In this document: positions 1 to 9,435 of the stretch, piece after piece | Layout: each line of letters opens with the position of its first letter | Numbering within the stretch: the stretch's first letter is position 1 | Source: Lachnospiraceae bacterium | GTDB taxonomy: Bacteria; Bacillota; Clostridia; Lachnospirales; Lachnospiraceae | Reading direction: 5' to 3' | Assembly (NCBI GenBank): GCA_015057585.1 | Contig: SVEF01000007.1 | Coordinates: forward strand, 62,001-126,000 | DNA: 64,000 nucleotides | Notes under the pieces: model-generated | Seen by the model: only the letters and a program-made list of their open reading frames with translations | Database searches by the model: none | Told to the model about the DNA's origin: nothing | Translations under genes and position numbers: made by a program

Positions 1-578
1 AGCGCGCTCGCTGTTTTGAACATGTTGCTGAAGTGGCGTTGGGTAGAAAGCCGATTACGACACTGTATGTCACAGGGGCATTTTTGGAAGAAGCAGGAAT
101 CAATCAGGTGCTTCGCAAATTGTCGGAGAACAATCGTAGAATATTTGTGGGCAGGGGGTTGTATTGTCTGGGGGCATGCTGGAATGCGGTAAAAGAAAAA
201 CTGCCGAAAAATGCGATGGCAGACCGGCAGGTTTTTCATAATGTTTATATTGAGGCCTACAAGGATGCACAGGAAGGTCCGGTGTGCCTGATGAAGGCCG
301 GGACGTTTTTGGACGATGCAAATAGTCGGGTGCAGGTAATTTTAGATGATACGTCGGAAATGAAATTTCAGGTGGAGGATGTGCGCAGGGGAGAATCCAT
401 AGTTTGTGCGTTCCGTCCGGATAATTTATGGCCAAGAGAAAACAAGACGATGCGTCTTGAAATTGAACTTAGATTTTTAGATTACGAGAATCTGGTAATT
501 AAGGTAAGGGATATCGGGTTCGGTGAAATTTATCCGGCTACTTACCGGGTCTGGGAGCAACTCATACATCTGGCGTAA
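1..578 (+). CDS. DUF5716-like (actin/Hsp70-fold) protein, C-terminal part
   Basis: The reading frame is open from the left edge of the window, so this is the 3' part of a longer gene; the GTG at 33 has no ribosome binding site and is taken as internal. The segment contains a TLYVTGAFLEEAG stretch followed by NNRRIFVGRGLYCLGACW, which resembles the nucleotide-binding second half of DUF5716 proteins, a Lachnospiraceae family with an actin/Hsp70-like fold. It is followed closely by a TPR protein and a coiled-coil membrane protein on the same strand, suggesting one operon. Function unknown; family assignment is from memory and moderately sure. Confidence 0.6.
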   Translation, partial: RARCFEHVAEVALGRKPITTLYVTGAFLEEAGINQVLRKLSENNRRIFVGRGLYCLGACWNAVKEKLPKNAMADRQVFHNVYIEAYKDAQEGPVCLMKAGTFLDDANSRVQVILDDTSEMKFQVEDVRRGESIVCAFRPDNLWPRENKTMRLEIELRFLDYENLVIKVRDIGFGEIYPATYRVWEQLIHLA

Positions 579-605
579 GACAAAGACTGATAGAGAGGAA
601 TTGTT

Positions 606-1442
606 ATGGGGAAGGTAATTATTACCACAGGGAACTACGCCCCAACGGGGTATTTACTCAGAAACACAAAACTAAATATACACTCCATTGAGGAACTTTG
701 TTACTGCATGATGAAAAACCCGGAATTGTGCGAAGACTATCTGTACGATGAAGGACTGGCTGTATATATCAAGGAACAGTTGGGACTTAAGGAGCGGGGG
801 AGTCTGCTTGCGGATTTGATTCGGAGAGATGCACCGCTTAAGGATTTGGTGGCAGTTTGTTTTTGCAGCTGTGATTATTTCCTAAAGGAAGAAATCGAAG
901 AATTTGTAAAAGAACATTCCAAAGGGGAACGAAGCGAGGAATGGATTCGTATTAAGAGTAAGGCCGACAGTTATCTGGCACAGGGAAATTACCGGGATGC
1001 GGTATTAAATTACCGGCTGCTTCTGAAAGAAAAAGATACAAACGGAATTACCACGGAAACGCTGGGAGACATTTTTCACAATCTGGCGATTGCGCTTTTG
1101 CATACCGACGGTTTTTTAGAGGCGGTGGATTATTTCAGGGAAGCCTATGAACGTAACAACCGGGAAGAGTCGTTAAAACAGTATTTGCTGGCACTTAGGT
1201 TTGCGGGAGATACAGGAATGTACCAGTCGGCGCTGGACATTTATCAGGTAGAGGAAGGCATGAAAGAATGGCTCAATGCAGCGTATTTCCAGACAGAGAT
1301 TGAAACGCATGAGTATTCTGAATTCGATGATTTGAACCAGTTGCGACAGTTATATACTACAGGGAAAATTAATGAATTTTATGCGCAGGCGAAGCGTATG
1401 ACAGAAAATATGAAGAACTTATACAGAAAGTATAACGAGTAG
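606..1442 (+). CDS. TPR-repeat protein of unknown function
   Basis: A 278-aa soluble protein starting at ATG 606 after a GAGAGGAA ribosome binding site. Residues about 115-210 form tetratricopeptide-like helices (ADSYLAQGNYRDAVLNYR, then LAIALLHTDGFLEAVDYFREA), the usual protein-interaction scaffold. The first 100 residues have no recognised domain. It lies 28 bp after the DUF5716-like gene and 17 bp before the coiled-coil membrane protein, so the three are probably co-transcribed and may form one complex. No catalytic motif is visible. Confidence 0.7.
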   Translation: MGKVIITTGNYAPTGYLLRNTKLNIHSIEELCYCMMKNPELCEDYLYDEGLAVYIKEQLGLKERGSLLADLIRRDAPLKDLVAVCFCSCDYFLKEEIEEFVKEHSKGERSEEWIRIKSKADSYLAQGNYRDAVLNYRLLLKEKDTNGITTETLGDIFHNLAIALLHTDGFLEAVDYFREAYERNNREESLKQYLLALRFAGDTGMYQSALDIYQVEEGMKEWLNAAYFQTEIETHEYSEFDDLNQLRQLYTTGKINEFYAQAKRMTENMKNLYRKYNE

Positions 1443-1459
1443 AGGATCGGGGAGATACG

Positions 1460-2623
1460 ATGAAACTGTTTGACAAACTGTTTAAAAAGAAGAAACGAGA
1501 GGAACAGAAGGCGCAGGAAACACAGGGACTTACCTTGAAAGAGGGAGCGTATCATACCCCGGAGGAGCGTGCGGCTTTTGTAAAGAACTGCTGTGATATT
1601 ATCCATGAGGCAAGACGGCAGAACCTGGAGGCGAAGAAGGAATATGAAGTGGTGACTTCGTATCTTGCAGATATCCAGAGGATTGACATGTTACCTGCCC
1701 AGGCGCGACACTCTGTGACAGAAAGTGCAAGGCGGGTTGTAAACTTAAATCTGGAGCGTCAGAAAATGCAGAAAGTTCCGCCAAAGATTACGATTGCCCA
1801 GAGAAATGCCCTGGAGCCGTATGAAGATACGATTCTTGAGGAAATCCGTGCTATGGAGGAAAGTGAGGAATATCTCGGAAAGATTAATTCCGATTTGCGT
1901 CAGCTGGAAAGTGAAAAAGCGTCCCTTGATTATGAACTGGAAGATATTATGTCGCGGGATGAAAAGGGCAGAAAGTTACTTGCAGTCGCAACGGGATTTA
2001 TCATTATCTTTTTGATTTTCCTGTTCATCATTCAGGAAGTGACGAAAAAGAATGTACAGTTATCTTTTATTCTGTCCATTTTGTTTGGGCTCATTGTGAT
2101 TGCGTATTTTTATTTTTCCAACCGGAGAAACCAGTATGAATTAAAGGTTGCAGAGGTAAAGAAGAACAAGGTCATTTTGCTTTTGAACAAGGTAAAGATT
2201 AAATATGTCAATTGCACCAATTTGCTGGACTACAGTTATGAAAAGTTTCATGTAACAAATGCAAGGGAACTGCATTATCACTGGCAGGAATATATGCGGA
2301 TTGTGGATGAGGAGCGCCGCTATAAGAAGATGGTGGACATGATTGATGTCTATCTGAACGAAATGGTGCAGACCCTAAAGCAAAACGGAGTGCATGATGC
2401 CGGCGTTTGGACGTACCAGCCGGAGGCACTGGTAGATCCGAAGGAAATGGTAGAAGTCAGACACCGTCTGAACGTGCGTCGTCAGAAACTGCGTCAGCGG
2501 ATTGATTATAACAACGGGCAGGAAGAGCAGGCAAGAAAATCCCTGCGTACCTTCCGCGAGAGAAACCGGGAGTTTGACACCGAAACCCTGCTGATTCTCG
2601 CAAAAAATGAGATTGAACCGTAA
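1460..2623 (+). CDS. Coiled-coil membrane protein of unknown function
   Basis: A 387-aa protein starting at ATG 1460 after GGGGAGA. The N-terminus is strongly basic (KLFKKKKREEQ); long charged helices around residues 40-165 and 275-380 predict coiled coils. Two adjacent hydrophobic segments near residues 173-193 and 200-217 (LLAVATGFIIIFLIFLFII and LSFILSILFGLIVIAYFYF) form a membrane hairpin, leaving both ends cytoplasmic. Third gene of the DUF5716-like/TPR cluster. I do not recognise the family; a structural role at the membrane is only inferred. Confidence 0.65.
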   Translation: MKLFDKLFKKKKREEQKAQETQGLTLKEGAYHTPEERAAFVKNCCDIIHEARRQNLEAKKEYEVVTSYLADIQRIDMLPAQARHSVTESARRVVNLNLERQKMQKVPPKITIAQRNALEPYEDTILEEIRAMEESEEYLGKINSDLRQLESEKASLDYELEDIMSRDEKGRKLLAVATGFIIIFLIFLFIIQEVTKKNVQLSFILSILFGLIVIAYFYFSNRRNQYELKVAEVKKNKVILLLNKVKIKYVNCTNLLDYSYEKFHVTNARELHYHWQEYMRIVDEERRYKKMVDMIDVYLNEMVQTLKQNGVHDAGVWTYQPEALVDPKEMVEVRHRLNVRRQKLRQRIDYNNGQEEQARKSLRTFRERNREFDTETLLILAKNEIEP

Positions 2624-2639
2624 CAAATCAAGTTTTTGC

Positions 2640-2668
2640 TTGACAAGAAAAGAAAAATTCTTTACTAT
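2640..2668 (+). promoter_or_regulatory. Promoter of valS (sigma-A type)
   Basis: TTGACA at 2640-2645, 17-bp spacer, TACTAT at 2663-2668. It sits just upstream of the T-box leader of valS. Confidence 0.65.
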
Positions 2669-2674
2669 ACAATA

Positions 2675-2940
2675 CATGAACATTGCGAAATGTAATGATG
2701 AAGAGGAGTAAATAAAGACTGCTATCCCAGAGAGCGGACCGTTTGCTGAAAGGTCTGTATAGTAACTTTATTGAAGGTAGCTTCTGAACAGTATTTCTGA
2801 AAAGAGATGAGTAGGAAATACCGGCACACACCGTTATCCGTGATGTCTGTGTCAGCAGACAAAGAGGCAGCAGTTTTGCTGTAAAAAAAGGTGGTACCAC
2901 GGCTTGTCGTCCTTTATGGATGGCAAGCCTTTTCTTTTTA
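2675..2940 (+). promoter_or_regulatory. T-box leader (tRNA-Val sensing) of valS
   Basis: The leader holds the hallmark T-box AAGGTGGTACCACGG at 2888-2902, directly followed by a terminator stem. Upstream lie an AGAGAG element near 2731 and a GCTGAAAG element near 2746, as in T-box stem I. A GTA valine codon at 2777-2779 inside GAAGGTAGC is the likely specifier. Uncharged tRNA-Val(UAC) would stabilise the antiterminator and switch on valS. The gene order and codon agree with each other, which makes the call strong. Confidence 0.9.
2901..2939 (+). terminator. Regulated terminator of the valS T-box
   Basis: GGCTTG (2901-2906) pairs with CAAGCC (2924-2929), followed by TTTTCTTTTT. Its left arm overlaps the T-box motif, as needed for the terminator/antiterminator switch. 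Confidence 0.85.
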
Positions 2941-2947
2941 TTGATAA

Positions 2948-3104
2948 TTCGGATAGTCTGCTGTTTTTCTACGAGAACGCGCTTTCGCTCCGGCGAAAAC
3001 GTAGCAGTACTAGGCTCAAGCGAATTTCGATGAAATTCGCTAAACTTCGCCAAGTGCTGACGTTTTCTAAGGGTTCTCTTTAGAAAATCAGCAGAATATC
3101 CGAA
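2948..3104 (+). repeat. 157-bp imperfect palindrome, MITE-like, in the valS leader
   Basis: The ends are inverted repeats of about 30 bp: TTCGGATAGTCTGCTG at 2948 matches the reverse complement of the right end (CAGCAGAATATCCGAA, ending at 3104), and pairing continues inward through TTTTCTA and GAGAAC. Two smaller hairpins sit inside (around 2979-3000 and 3016-3043). It lies between the T-box terminator and the valS start, so it would be transcribed in the valS mRNA leader. Confidence 0.7.
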
Positions 3105-3180
3105 AGTAGCAAAATGAAAAGAAATTTCTTGTTAAAAAGACGACAAGCAGTAAAAAGCAGAAAAAAGGAGGAAAATCAGT

Positions 3181-5868
3181 ATGAGAAAAGAATTAGCAAA
3201 AAATTACGATCCGAAGGATATTGAGGACAGATTGTACGGTAAGTGGCTGGAAAAGAAATATTTCCACGCAGAGCCGGATGAAACCAGAAAACCGTTTACC
3301 ATTGTGATTCCACCGCCAAACATTACCGGTCAGCTTCACATGGGTCATGCACTGGACAATACCATGCAGGATATTTTAATCCGTTTTAAGAGAATGCAGG
3401 GCTACAATGCACTCTGGCAGCCGGGTACCGACCACGCCAGCATTGCAACAGAAGTTAAGATTATTGAAAAGTTAAAAGAAGAGGGCATCGAAAAGGCAGA
3501 CCTTGGACGTGAGGGATTCTTAAAGCGTGCCTGGGACTGGAAGAAGGAATACGGCGGAAGAATTATCGAGCAGTTAAAGAAGCTAGGTTCCTCCTGTGAC
3601 TGGGACAGAGAGCGTTTCACCATGGATGAAGGCTGTAACGCAGCCGTAGAAGAAGTATTCTGCAAGATGCACCACAAGGGTCTTATTTATAAGGGTTCCA
3701 GAATCATCAACTGGTGTCCGGTTTGCCATACCTCCATTTCGGATGCAGAAGTAGTATATGAGGAGCAGGCAGGCCATTTCTGGCACATTAAGTATCCGGT
3801 AGTCGGTACGGATGATTTCTTACAGTTTGCAACGACCAGACCGGAAACCATGCTTGGCGATACCGCCATTGCGGTTCATCCGGAGGATGAACGTTATGCA
3901 CATCTGGTTGGCAAGAAGGTTAAGGTTCCTTTTGTTGACCGTGAGATTCCGATTATTGCCGATACTTACGTAGAAAAGGATTTCGGAACCGGTGTGGTTA
4001 AGATTACACCTGCCCATGACCCGAATGACTACGAAGTAGGAAGGCGTCATAACTTACCGGAAATCAATGTCATGAACGATGACGCGACCATCAATGCAAA
4101 CGGCGGTAAATTTGCAGGTATGGACAGATACGAAGCAAGAGCACAGATTGTCAAGGAACTTGACGAAATGGGCTTACTTGTTAAGATTGAGGACTACAGC
4201 CACAACGTAGGCACCCATGACCGTTGTAAGACGACCGTTGAGCCGATGATTAAGCCACAGTGGTTCGTAAAGATGGATGAGTTAATTAAGCCTGCGGTAG
4301 AGGCAGTGAAGAATAACGAAATCACACTGATTCCTGAAAGAATGGAAAAGACCTATTTTAACTGGACAGACAACATCCGTGACTGGTGTATTTCCAGACA
4401 GCTCTGGTGGGGACACAGAATTCCGGCATACTACTGCCAGGATTGCGGTGAGGTTATCGTAGCAAAGACGAAGGACGCGCCAAAGGTTTGTCCGAAGTGC
4501 GGAAGTGCTCACTTAGAGCAGGATCCGGATACACTGGATACGTGGTTCTCCTCCGCGTTATGGCCATTCTCCACACTCGGCTGGCCGGAAAAGACAAAGG
4601 ATTTAGAGTATTTCTATCCGACGGACGTTTTAGTTACCGGTTATGATATTATCTTCTTCTGGGTTATCCGTATGATTTTCTCCGGCTATGAACATATGCA
4701 GGAGAAACCGTTTAAGACCGTATTGTTCCATGGTCTGGTAAGAGACTCTCAGGGACGTAAGATGAGTAAGTCCTTAGGAAATGGTATCGATCCGCTCGAA
4801 GTAATTGATAAATACGGTGCAGATGCGCTTAGATTTACGTTAATTACCGGTAATGCACCGGGTAACGATATGCGTTTCTACTGGGAAAGAGTAGAAGCAA
4901 GCAGAAACTTTGCCAATAAGGTATGGAATGCGTCCCGTTTCATCATGATGTACATGGATCAGATGGCAGAAGCAGGTCTTAAGTTCGATGCGAAGAGTGT
5001 TCCGACAGAAACTCTTGAAGATGCGGATTGCTGGATTTTAACCAGATTTAACAATGTAGTAAAAGAAGTTACTGATAATATGGAAAGTTTTGAGCTTGGT
5101 GTAGCGGCACAGAAGATTTACGATTTCATCTATGATGACTTATGTGACTGGTATATTGAGATGGTTAAGCCTCGTATGTACGGCGACAATGCAACGTCCA
5201 AGGAAGCGGCAATGTGGACACTGCGTCATGTACTGACCGGAGCATTAAAGCTGTTACATCCATATATGCCATTCGTAACAGAAGAAATTTTCTGTACCTT
5301 AAAGGAAGCAGAAGGAATCCTTTCCGAAAACGAATCCATTATGATTTCTGAGTGGCCGGTTTATACAGCAGAATTTGATTTTACGGCAAAGGCAGATGCA
5401 GTTGAAATGATGAAGGAAGCCGTAAAGGGCATCCGTAACGTTCGTACCCAGATGAATGTTCCGCCAAGCAGAAAGGCAACGGTTTATGTTGTTTCTGCAG
5501 ATGCAGCAGTTCGTGAGACCTTTGAAGGCAGTAAAAACTTCTTTGCAACCCTTGGCGGTGCAAGCGAAGTACTCATCCAGGCAGATAAGGCAGGCATTGC
5601 AGAGGATGCGGTATCTGCGGTACTTCCACAGGCAGTGATCTATATTCCGTTCTCTGACTTAGTTGACATTGAAAAGGAAATTGAGCGTCTGAACAAGGAA
5701 AAGGCACGTCTGACCGGAGAAATCAAGCGTGGTGAGGGCATGCTTTCCAATGCCAATTTCGTAGCCAAGGCTCCGGAAGCAAAGATTGCCGAGGAAAAGG
5801 CGAAGCTTGAAAACTACAAGAGCATGATGGCACAGGTAGAGGAAAGACTGGCTGCCCTGACAAAATAG
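3181..5868 (+). CDS. valS: Valine-tRNA ligase
   Basis: An 895-aa class I aminoacyl-tRNA synthetase charging tRNA-Val in the cytoplasm. The HIGH-type signature is HMGH at residues 53-56 in [13 protein letters not shown], and KMSKS is at 527-531. The editing domain lies between, with [13 protein letters not shown] and [16 protein letters not shown] zinc-type CQDC...CPKC pair precedes the second half of the catalytic domain, and the last ~65 residues form the C-terminal coiled-coil arm. Length is normal for bacterial ValRS. The ATG follows AAAGGAGG. Expression is under the T-box leader described upstream. Confidence 0.98.
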   Translation: MRKELAKNYDPKDIEDRLYGKWLEKKYFHAEPDETRKPFTIVIPPPNITGQLHMGHALDNTMQDILIRFKRMQGYNALWQPGTDHASIATEVKIIEKLKEEGIEKADLGREGFLKRAWDWKKEYGGRIIEQLKKLGSSCDWDRERFTMDEGCNAAVEEVFCKMHHKGLIYKGSRIINWCPVCHTSISDAEVVYEEQAGHFWHIKYPVVGTDDFLQFATTRPETMLGDTAIAVHPEDERYAHLVGKKVKVPFVDREIPIIADTYVEKDFGTGVVKITPAHDPNDYEVGRRHNLPEINVMNDDATINANGGKFAGMDRYEARAQIVKELDEMGLLVKIEDYSHNVGTHDRCKTTVEPMIKPQWFVKMDELIKPAVEAVKNNEITLIPERMEKTYFNWTDNIRDWCISRQLWWGHRIPAYYCQDCGEVIVAKTKDAPKVCPKCGSAHLEQDPDTLDTWFSSALWPFSTLGWPEKTKDLEYFYPTDVLVTGYDIIFFWVIRMIFSGYEHMQEKPFKTVLFHGLVRDSQGRKMSKSLGNGIDPLEVIDKYGADALRFTLITGNAPGNDMRFYWERVEASRNFANKVWNASRFIMMYMDQMAEAGLKFDAKSVPTETLEDADCWILTRFNNVVKEVTDNMESFELGVAAQKIYDFIYDDLCDWYIEMVKPRMYGDNATSKEAAMWTLRHVLTGALKLLHPYMPFVTEEIFCTLKEAEGILSENESIMISEWPVYTAEFDFTAKADAVEMMKEAVKGIRNVRTQMNVPPSRKATVYVVSADAAVRETFEGSKNFFATLGGASEVLIQADKAGIAEDAVSAVLPQAVIYIPFSDLVDIEKEIERLNKEKARLTGEIKRGEGMLSNANFVAKAPEAKIAEEKAKLENYKSMMAQVEERLAALTK

Positions 5869-5985
5869 GTGAAATTGGCAGATTCTGTCGCCAAATGCGA
5901 TGAAACTTAAAATTACCTTGCGGGTTTGCTTGATTTTTTGTGAATCCGCAGGTATGATTTGTTTTATAGAGAAGGGAGCGCACCT

Positions 5986-6120
5986 ATGATTAATTACGAA
6001 GAAGAACTGGCTCGTTTTCAGCCAAGTTTAGAAATTGATGAAGCAGAAGAAGCTATTTTTCACAATGATTTGACGGATATTGCAGATATTATTGAAAGCA
6101 TTATAAAATCCGGAAAGTAG
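5986..6120 (+). CDS. 44-aa acidic protein of unknown function
   Basis: An ORF with a good ribosome binding site (GAAGGGAGC, 9 bp upstream) encodes MINYEEELARFQPSLEIDEA and continues with a strongly acidic, helical sequence ending in IIKSGK. It sits between valS and the zinc-ribbon/TPR gene, 18 bp upstream of the latter, so co-expression is likely. No catalytic residue or membrane segment is visible. Its tidy start, stop and spacing argue for a real small protein; function unknown. Confidence 0.6.
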   Translation: MINYEEELARFQPSLEIDEAEEAIFHNDLTDIADIIESIIKSGK

Positions 6121-6138
6121 AAGGAATGGTGTATTAAA

Positions 6139-7599
6139 ATGAAATGTCCGAAATGCGGTCATGAAATGATGAAACTGCGGAAACGCTGTGAAATCTGCGG
6201 TCAGGACTTAAGCATGTATGAGCGTTTACAGCGCATTTCCAATTCCTTTTACAACAAAGGTCTGGAAAGGGCAAAGGTCAGGGATTTGACCGGAGCCATT
6301 GTCATGTTGAAAAAGAGCCTGGAAATTAATAAAGAGAATACCGATGCCAGAAATTTGCTCGGCCTGGTCTATTTTGAAATGGGCGAGGTGGTTGCGGCAC
6401 TTTCTGAATGGGTCATCAGCAAGCATTTCAATCCGACAGATAATATGGCGGACAAGCTGATTGAGAAGGTTCAGGCAGATACCGTGGCATTTGACGCCAT
6501 GAATCAGACGATTAAGAAGTACAATATTGCACTTGCCAATGCAAAGCGCCAGGATGATGATCTTGCTATTTTGCAATTGAAACGGGCAATCAGTATGCAT
6601 CCGAAGTACGTACGTGCCCTGCTGTTGTTATCGCTCATTTATTTGAAGAACTGCGAGTATGAAAAAGCAAGAAGGTGTTTGGTACGTGTCCAGAAAATTG
6701 ACGTGGGTAATGTAACGGCACTCCGCTATCTGGAGGAAATCCGTCTGCAGACGCAGGGCGGCACGCAGAATACGGAGCAGCAAAAGGAATCGGATGATTT
6801 TTCCTCCACACCGCAGTTTGTGCCGGTGCATTCGTATCGGGAGGAAAAACCGAATTTTATGGCCTTTTTGACCTTTTTCCTCGGTGTGATTATCGGTGTG
6901 GCTGTGATTTACTATATGGCAGTCCCGAATATCCGACGTAATATTATGGAAGATTATAACCGGGAAGAAAAGAATTACAGTTCCATGCTCAGTGCAAAGG
7001 ATGTATCGATTTCCTCCCTGGAGAGCCAGATTCGGATTTTGGAAAATGAAATCAACGATTTGGAACGTACACTGCGACGGGAAGAAGGCTATGTATTGAC
7101 GGATTTTGAGCCGTTGGTAGATGCATTGTATCATTATCACGAGTATCTGCAACTGGAAGCACCGACTATGGAGCAGGCAGATGCCCTGATGAAAGAGATC
7201 TATGCGCTCGATATGAGCGAGATGGAAGCGGAAAACGATAATGCCGTGGTCCTGTATGAGGTGATGAAAGAAGATATGGAAGAGCGGACCGGAGCGTTTT
7301 ATTCGTTAAAGGGTCTGCAACTTTATGCGGAAGGCAAGTATGAAGCGGCACTGCCGGTACTGGAGCAGGCATATGCCTATGTGAAACTGGATCCGGAAGT
7401 GTTGTATCATCTTGGAAGGATTTATCATTCCATGGGAGATTTGCCGCAGGCAAAACTGTTATACCAGATGCTGATAGCTGAATGTCCGGATTCCACACGT
7501 TGCCAGGAGGCAGAAGTCTATTTAGGTTATATTAAGGAACAGGAAGCGATACAGGCGTTGACGCCTACGGCAACATCAACGCCTGCGCCGACAGAATAA
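6139..7599 (+). CDS. Zinc-ribbon, TPR-repeat membrane protein
   Basis: A 486-aa protein. The N-terminus carries a zinc ribbon (CPKCGH at 3-8 and CEICGQD near 17-23). Residues about 30-200 are tetratricopeptide-like repeats. One membrane segment follows near 238-258 (FLTFFLGVIIGVAVIYYMAV). A coiled coil (ISSLESQIRILENEINDLER) comes next, and then a second TPR block up to about 465. The tail is rich in Thr/Pro/Ala. It is presumably a membrane-anchored scaffold with the zinc ribbon and first TPR block in the cytoplasm. A terminator follows. Specific role not recognised. Confidence 0.7.
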   Translation: MKCPKCGHEMMKLRKRCEICGQDLSMYERLQRISNSFYNKGLERAKVRDLTGAIVMLKKSLEINKENTDARNLLGLVYFEMGEVVAALSEWVISKHFNPTDNMADKLIEKVQADTVAFDAMNQTIKKYNIALANAKRQDDDLAILQLKRAISMHPKYVRALLLLSLIYLKNCEYEKARRCLVRVQKIDVGNVTALRYLEEIRLQTQGGTQNTEQQKESDDFSSTPQFVPVHSYREEKPNFMAFLTFFLGVIIGVAVIYYMAVPNIRRNIMEDYNREEKNYSSMLSAKDVSISSLESQIRILENEINDLERTLRREEGYVLTDFEPLVDALYHYHEYLQLEAPTMEQADALMKEIYALDMSEMEAENDNAVVLYEVMKEDMEERTGAFYSLKGLQLYAEGKYEAALPVLEQAYAYVKLDPEVLYHLGRIYHSMGDLPQAKLLYQMLIAECPDSTRCQEAEVYLGYIKEQEAIQALTPTATSTPAPTE

Positions 7600-7620
7600 A
7601 GAGTACATAAGAGAAGAGAC

Positions 7621-7660
7621 GAGAGTCTGAAGAATCACTATTCTTTGGACTCTCTTTTTC
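7621..7660 (+). terminator. Intrinsic terminator after the TPR gene
   Basis: AGAGTC-TGAAGAAT pairs with ATTCTTTGGACTCT around a CACT loop, followed by a T-rich run at 7653-7660. It separates the TPR gene from the sporulation operon. Confidence 0.8.
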
Positions 7661-7696
7661 TTTGTTCGGAAGCTAAGAAAGAAGGAGGAATTTGAG

Positions 7697-8026
7697 GTGA
7701 AGACAACTTTTGAACTGAATGGAAGGACGTTGTTTCTGCGTCTTTCGGAAGATTTGGACCATCACAATGCAGAATATATCCGGGTGCAGTCGGATCAGTA
7801 TTTGGAAAAATATCCGATTCACCGGATTGTGTTTGACTTTACCGGTGTGGAATTTATGGACAGTTCGGGGATTGGTGTGGTCATGGGCCGGTATAAACAG
7901 ATGCAGTATGCCGGAGGAGAGGTTTTTGTGTATGGGATAGGAAAAAGCGTGGACCGTATTTTTCAAATGTCCGGGTTGTACCGGCTGGTGAAGGAATACC
8001 GACCGGAAAGGGAAGGAGGATACTGA
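7697..8026 (+). CDS. spoIIAA: Anti-sigma-F factor antagonist SpoIIAA
   Basis: A 109-aa STAS-domain protein starting at GTG 7697 after AAGGAGGAA. The motif FMDSSGIGVVMG (near residue 54) contains the serine phosphorylated by SpoIIAB. In the forespore, dephosphorylated SpoIIAA binds SpoIIAB and frees sigma-F. It is the first gene of a tight spoIIAA-spoIIAB-sigF operon, with the next start one base after its stop. Length and order match the Bacillus and Clostridium operons. Confidence 0.95.
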   Translation: MKTTFELNGRTLFLRLSEDLDHHNAEYIRVQSDQYLEKYPIHRIVFDFTGVEFMDSSGIGVVMGRYKQMQYAGGEVFVYGIGKSVDRIFQMSGLYRLVKEYRPEREGGY

Positions 8027-8027
8027 T

Positions 8028-8489
8028 ATGGGAACAGGGAGGAATCTGTGTGAGGTGAGTTTTCTTGCCTTGTCGGAAAATGAGTCATTTGCAAGGATGG
8101 TGGCAGCGGCGTTTGTGCTGCCGTTAAATCCGACGGTGGAGGAACTTGCCGATATCAAAACTGCCATTTCCGAAGCGGTGACCAATGCGATTTTGCATGG
8201 CTACAATCAGGATGGAAAAGGCATGGTAACCATGCGGTTTGAGCGGGAAGAAAACCGGCTTACATTTGTGGTGCAGGACAATGGTGTCGGAATAGAAAAT
8301 GTAGAGAAGGCGATGGAACCGCTGTATACATCAAAACCGGAGTTGGAGCGTTCCGGCATGGGATTTTCTTTTATGGAAGCATTTATGGACTCGCTTTTGG
8401 TAGAATCTTCGCCGGGGAACGGCTGTAAGGTAACAATGGAAAAGTACATTTGTCCTCTGAATGATGAGGCATCTTCCGAAACAGACTGA
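8028..8489 (+). CDS. spoIIAB: Anti-sigma-F factor and kinase SpoIIAB
   Basis: A 153-aa GHKL-fold serine kinase that holds sigma-F inactive and phosphorylates SpoIIAA. The N-box is seen in DIKTAISEAVTNAILHGY, and the ATP-lid/G-boxes in VVQDNGVGI and ERSGMGFSFME. The ATG follows GGAAGGAGG, and the gene sits between spoIIAA and sigF in the conserved order. The length is a few residues above the Bacillus protein owing to a longer C-terminal tail. Confidence 0.95.
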   Translation: MGTGRNLCEVSFLALSENESFARMVAAAFVLPLNPTVEELADIKTAISEAVTNAILHGYNQDGKGMVTMRFEREENRLTFVVQDNGVGIENVEKAMEPLYTSKPELERSGMGFSFMEAFMDSLLVESSPGNGCKVTMEKYICPLNDEASSETD

Positions 8490-8500
8490 CGGAGGTGCCC

Positions 8501-9220
8501 ATGGATACCCAGTTGCTGATAAAAAGAGCACAAAACGGGGATAAAGAGGCAAGGGAACAATTGATAAATGAGAATGTGGGACTGGTCTGGAGCATTGTCA
8601 GACGTTATATGGGGCGAGGACAGGAGGCAGAGGATTTGTTCCAAATCGGGGTCATTGGGCTGATGAAGGCAGTAGATAAGTTTGATTTATCGTATGAAGT
8701 TATGTTTTCCACGTATGCGGTTCCGATGATTTCCGGAGAAATGAAACGGTACTTACGGGACAATAACAGTCTCATTAAAATGAGCCGTTCGATTAAAGAA
8801 AACGGCTGGAAAATTAAGCAGGCCAAGGAGCGTCTGGCCTATGAACTGGGACGAGATGCAACGATGGAAGAACTGGCGGCAGCAACGGAACTTTCGATGG
8901 AAGATGTGGTGACGGCGCTGGAGGCAAACAGCGAGATAGAGTCCATTTATAAAACGGTCTACCAGGGAGACGGAAATGAGATTTATCTGGTAGACCGCAT
9001 CCGGGAAGAAAAAAACGAAACAGAAACGCTTTTGAACCGGATGACTGTGGAGGCGCTTCTGGATTCTCTGACGGAAAGTGAAAAACTTTTGATTGTGTCG
9101 CGTTATTTCGAAGACAAAACCCAGACGGAAACCGCAAAACTCCTTGGAATCAGCCAGGTGCAGGTCAGCCGTCTCGAAAAGAAAATTTTACTGAAAATGC
9201 GAAAAAACGTACAAGGATAG
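8501..9220 (+). CDS. sigF: RNA polymerase sporulation sigma factor sigma-F
   Basis: A 239-aa sigma-70-family factor for the early forespore programme. Region 2 is visible in AEDLFQIGVIGLMKAVDKFD and FSTYAVPMISGEMKRYLRD; region 4 ends with the helix-turn-helix TQTETAKLLGISQVQVSR. The upstream in-frame GTG at 8495 overlaps the GGAGG box (8491-8495), so ATG 8501 is chosen. Third gene of the spoIIA operon. Inhibited by SpoIIAB; all core regions appear intact. Confidence 0.95.
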   Translation: MDTQLLIKRAQNGDKEAREQLINENVGLVWSIVRRYMGRGQEAEDLFQIGVIGLMKAVDKFDLSYEVMFSTYAVPMISGEMKRYLRDNNSLIKMSRSIKENGWKIKQAKERLAYELGRDATMEELAAATELSMEDVVTALEANSEIESIYKTVYQGDGNEIYLVDRIREEKNETETLLNRMTVEALLDSLTESEKLLIVSRYFEDKTQTETAKLLGISQVQVSRLEKKILLKMRKNVQG

Positions 9221-9276
9221 AATAAACCGAGGATTGCCGGCAGATACTACATCCAAACAAATGGTTTTGGAAAGGT

Positions 9277-9435
9277 ATGGTGAGCGTAATGTCGGCAAAA
9301 CAAAGAGCGATTGTACTGGTTGCAATAGCGGCTACAATCCTTGTGGCAGCAGGATTGCTCTTTTATTCCATGGCAAAGGTACAAAGCTATGACGGGATTT
9401 TTGTCAGCGGAGTAAGGCAGGTGTTGATGCCTTGA
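9277..9435 (+). CDS. 52-aa single-pass membrane protein in the sigF-spoVA operon
   Basis: A short ORF starting at ATG 9277 (ATG 9289 is an alternative) after GGAAAGG. It has a basic start (SAKQR) and one hydrophobic helix (AIVLVAIAATILVAAGLLFY), then a short polar tail. Its last four bases overlap the TTG start of spoVAA, implying translational coupling. Position suggests a sporulation role, but I do not recognise the family and this is inference. Confidence 0.5.
   Translation: MVSVMSAKQRAIVLVAIAATILVAAGLLFYSMAKVQSYDGIFVSGVRQVLMP

Noticed and set aside
33-578. GTG at 33 as a true gene start
   Set aside because: The frame is open to the window edge, there is no ribosome binding site, and the domain is clearly cut in the middle.
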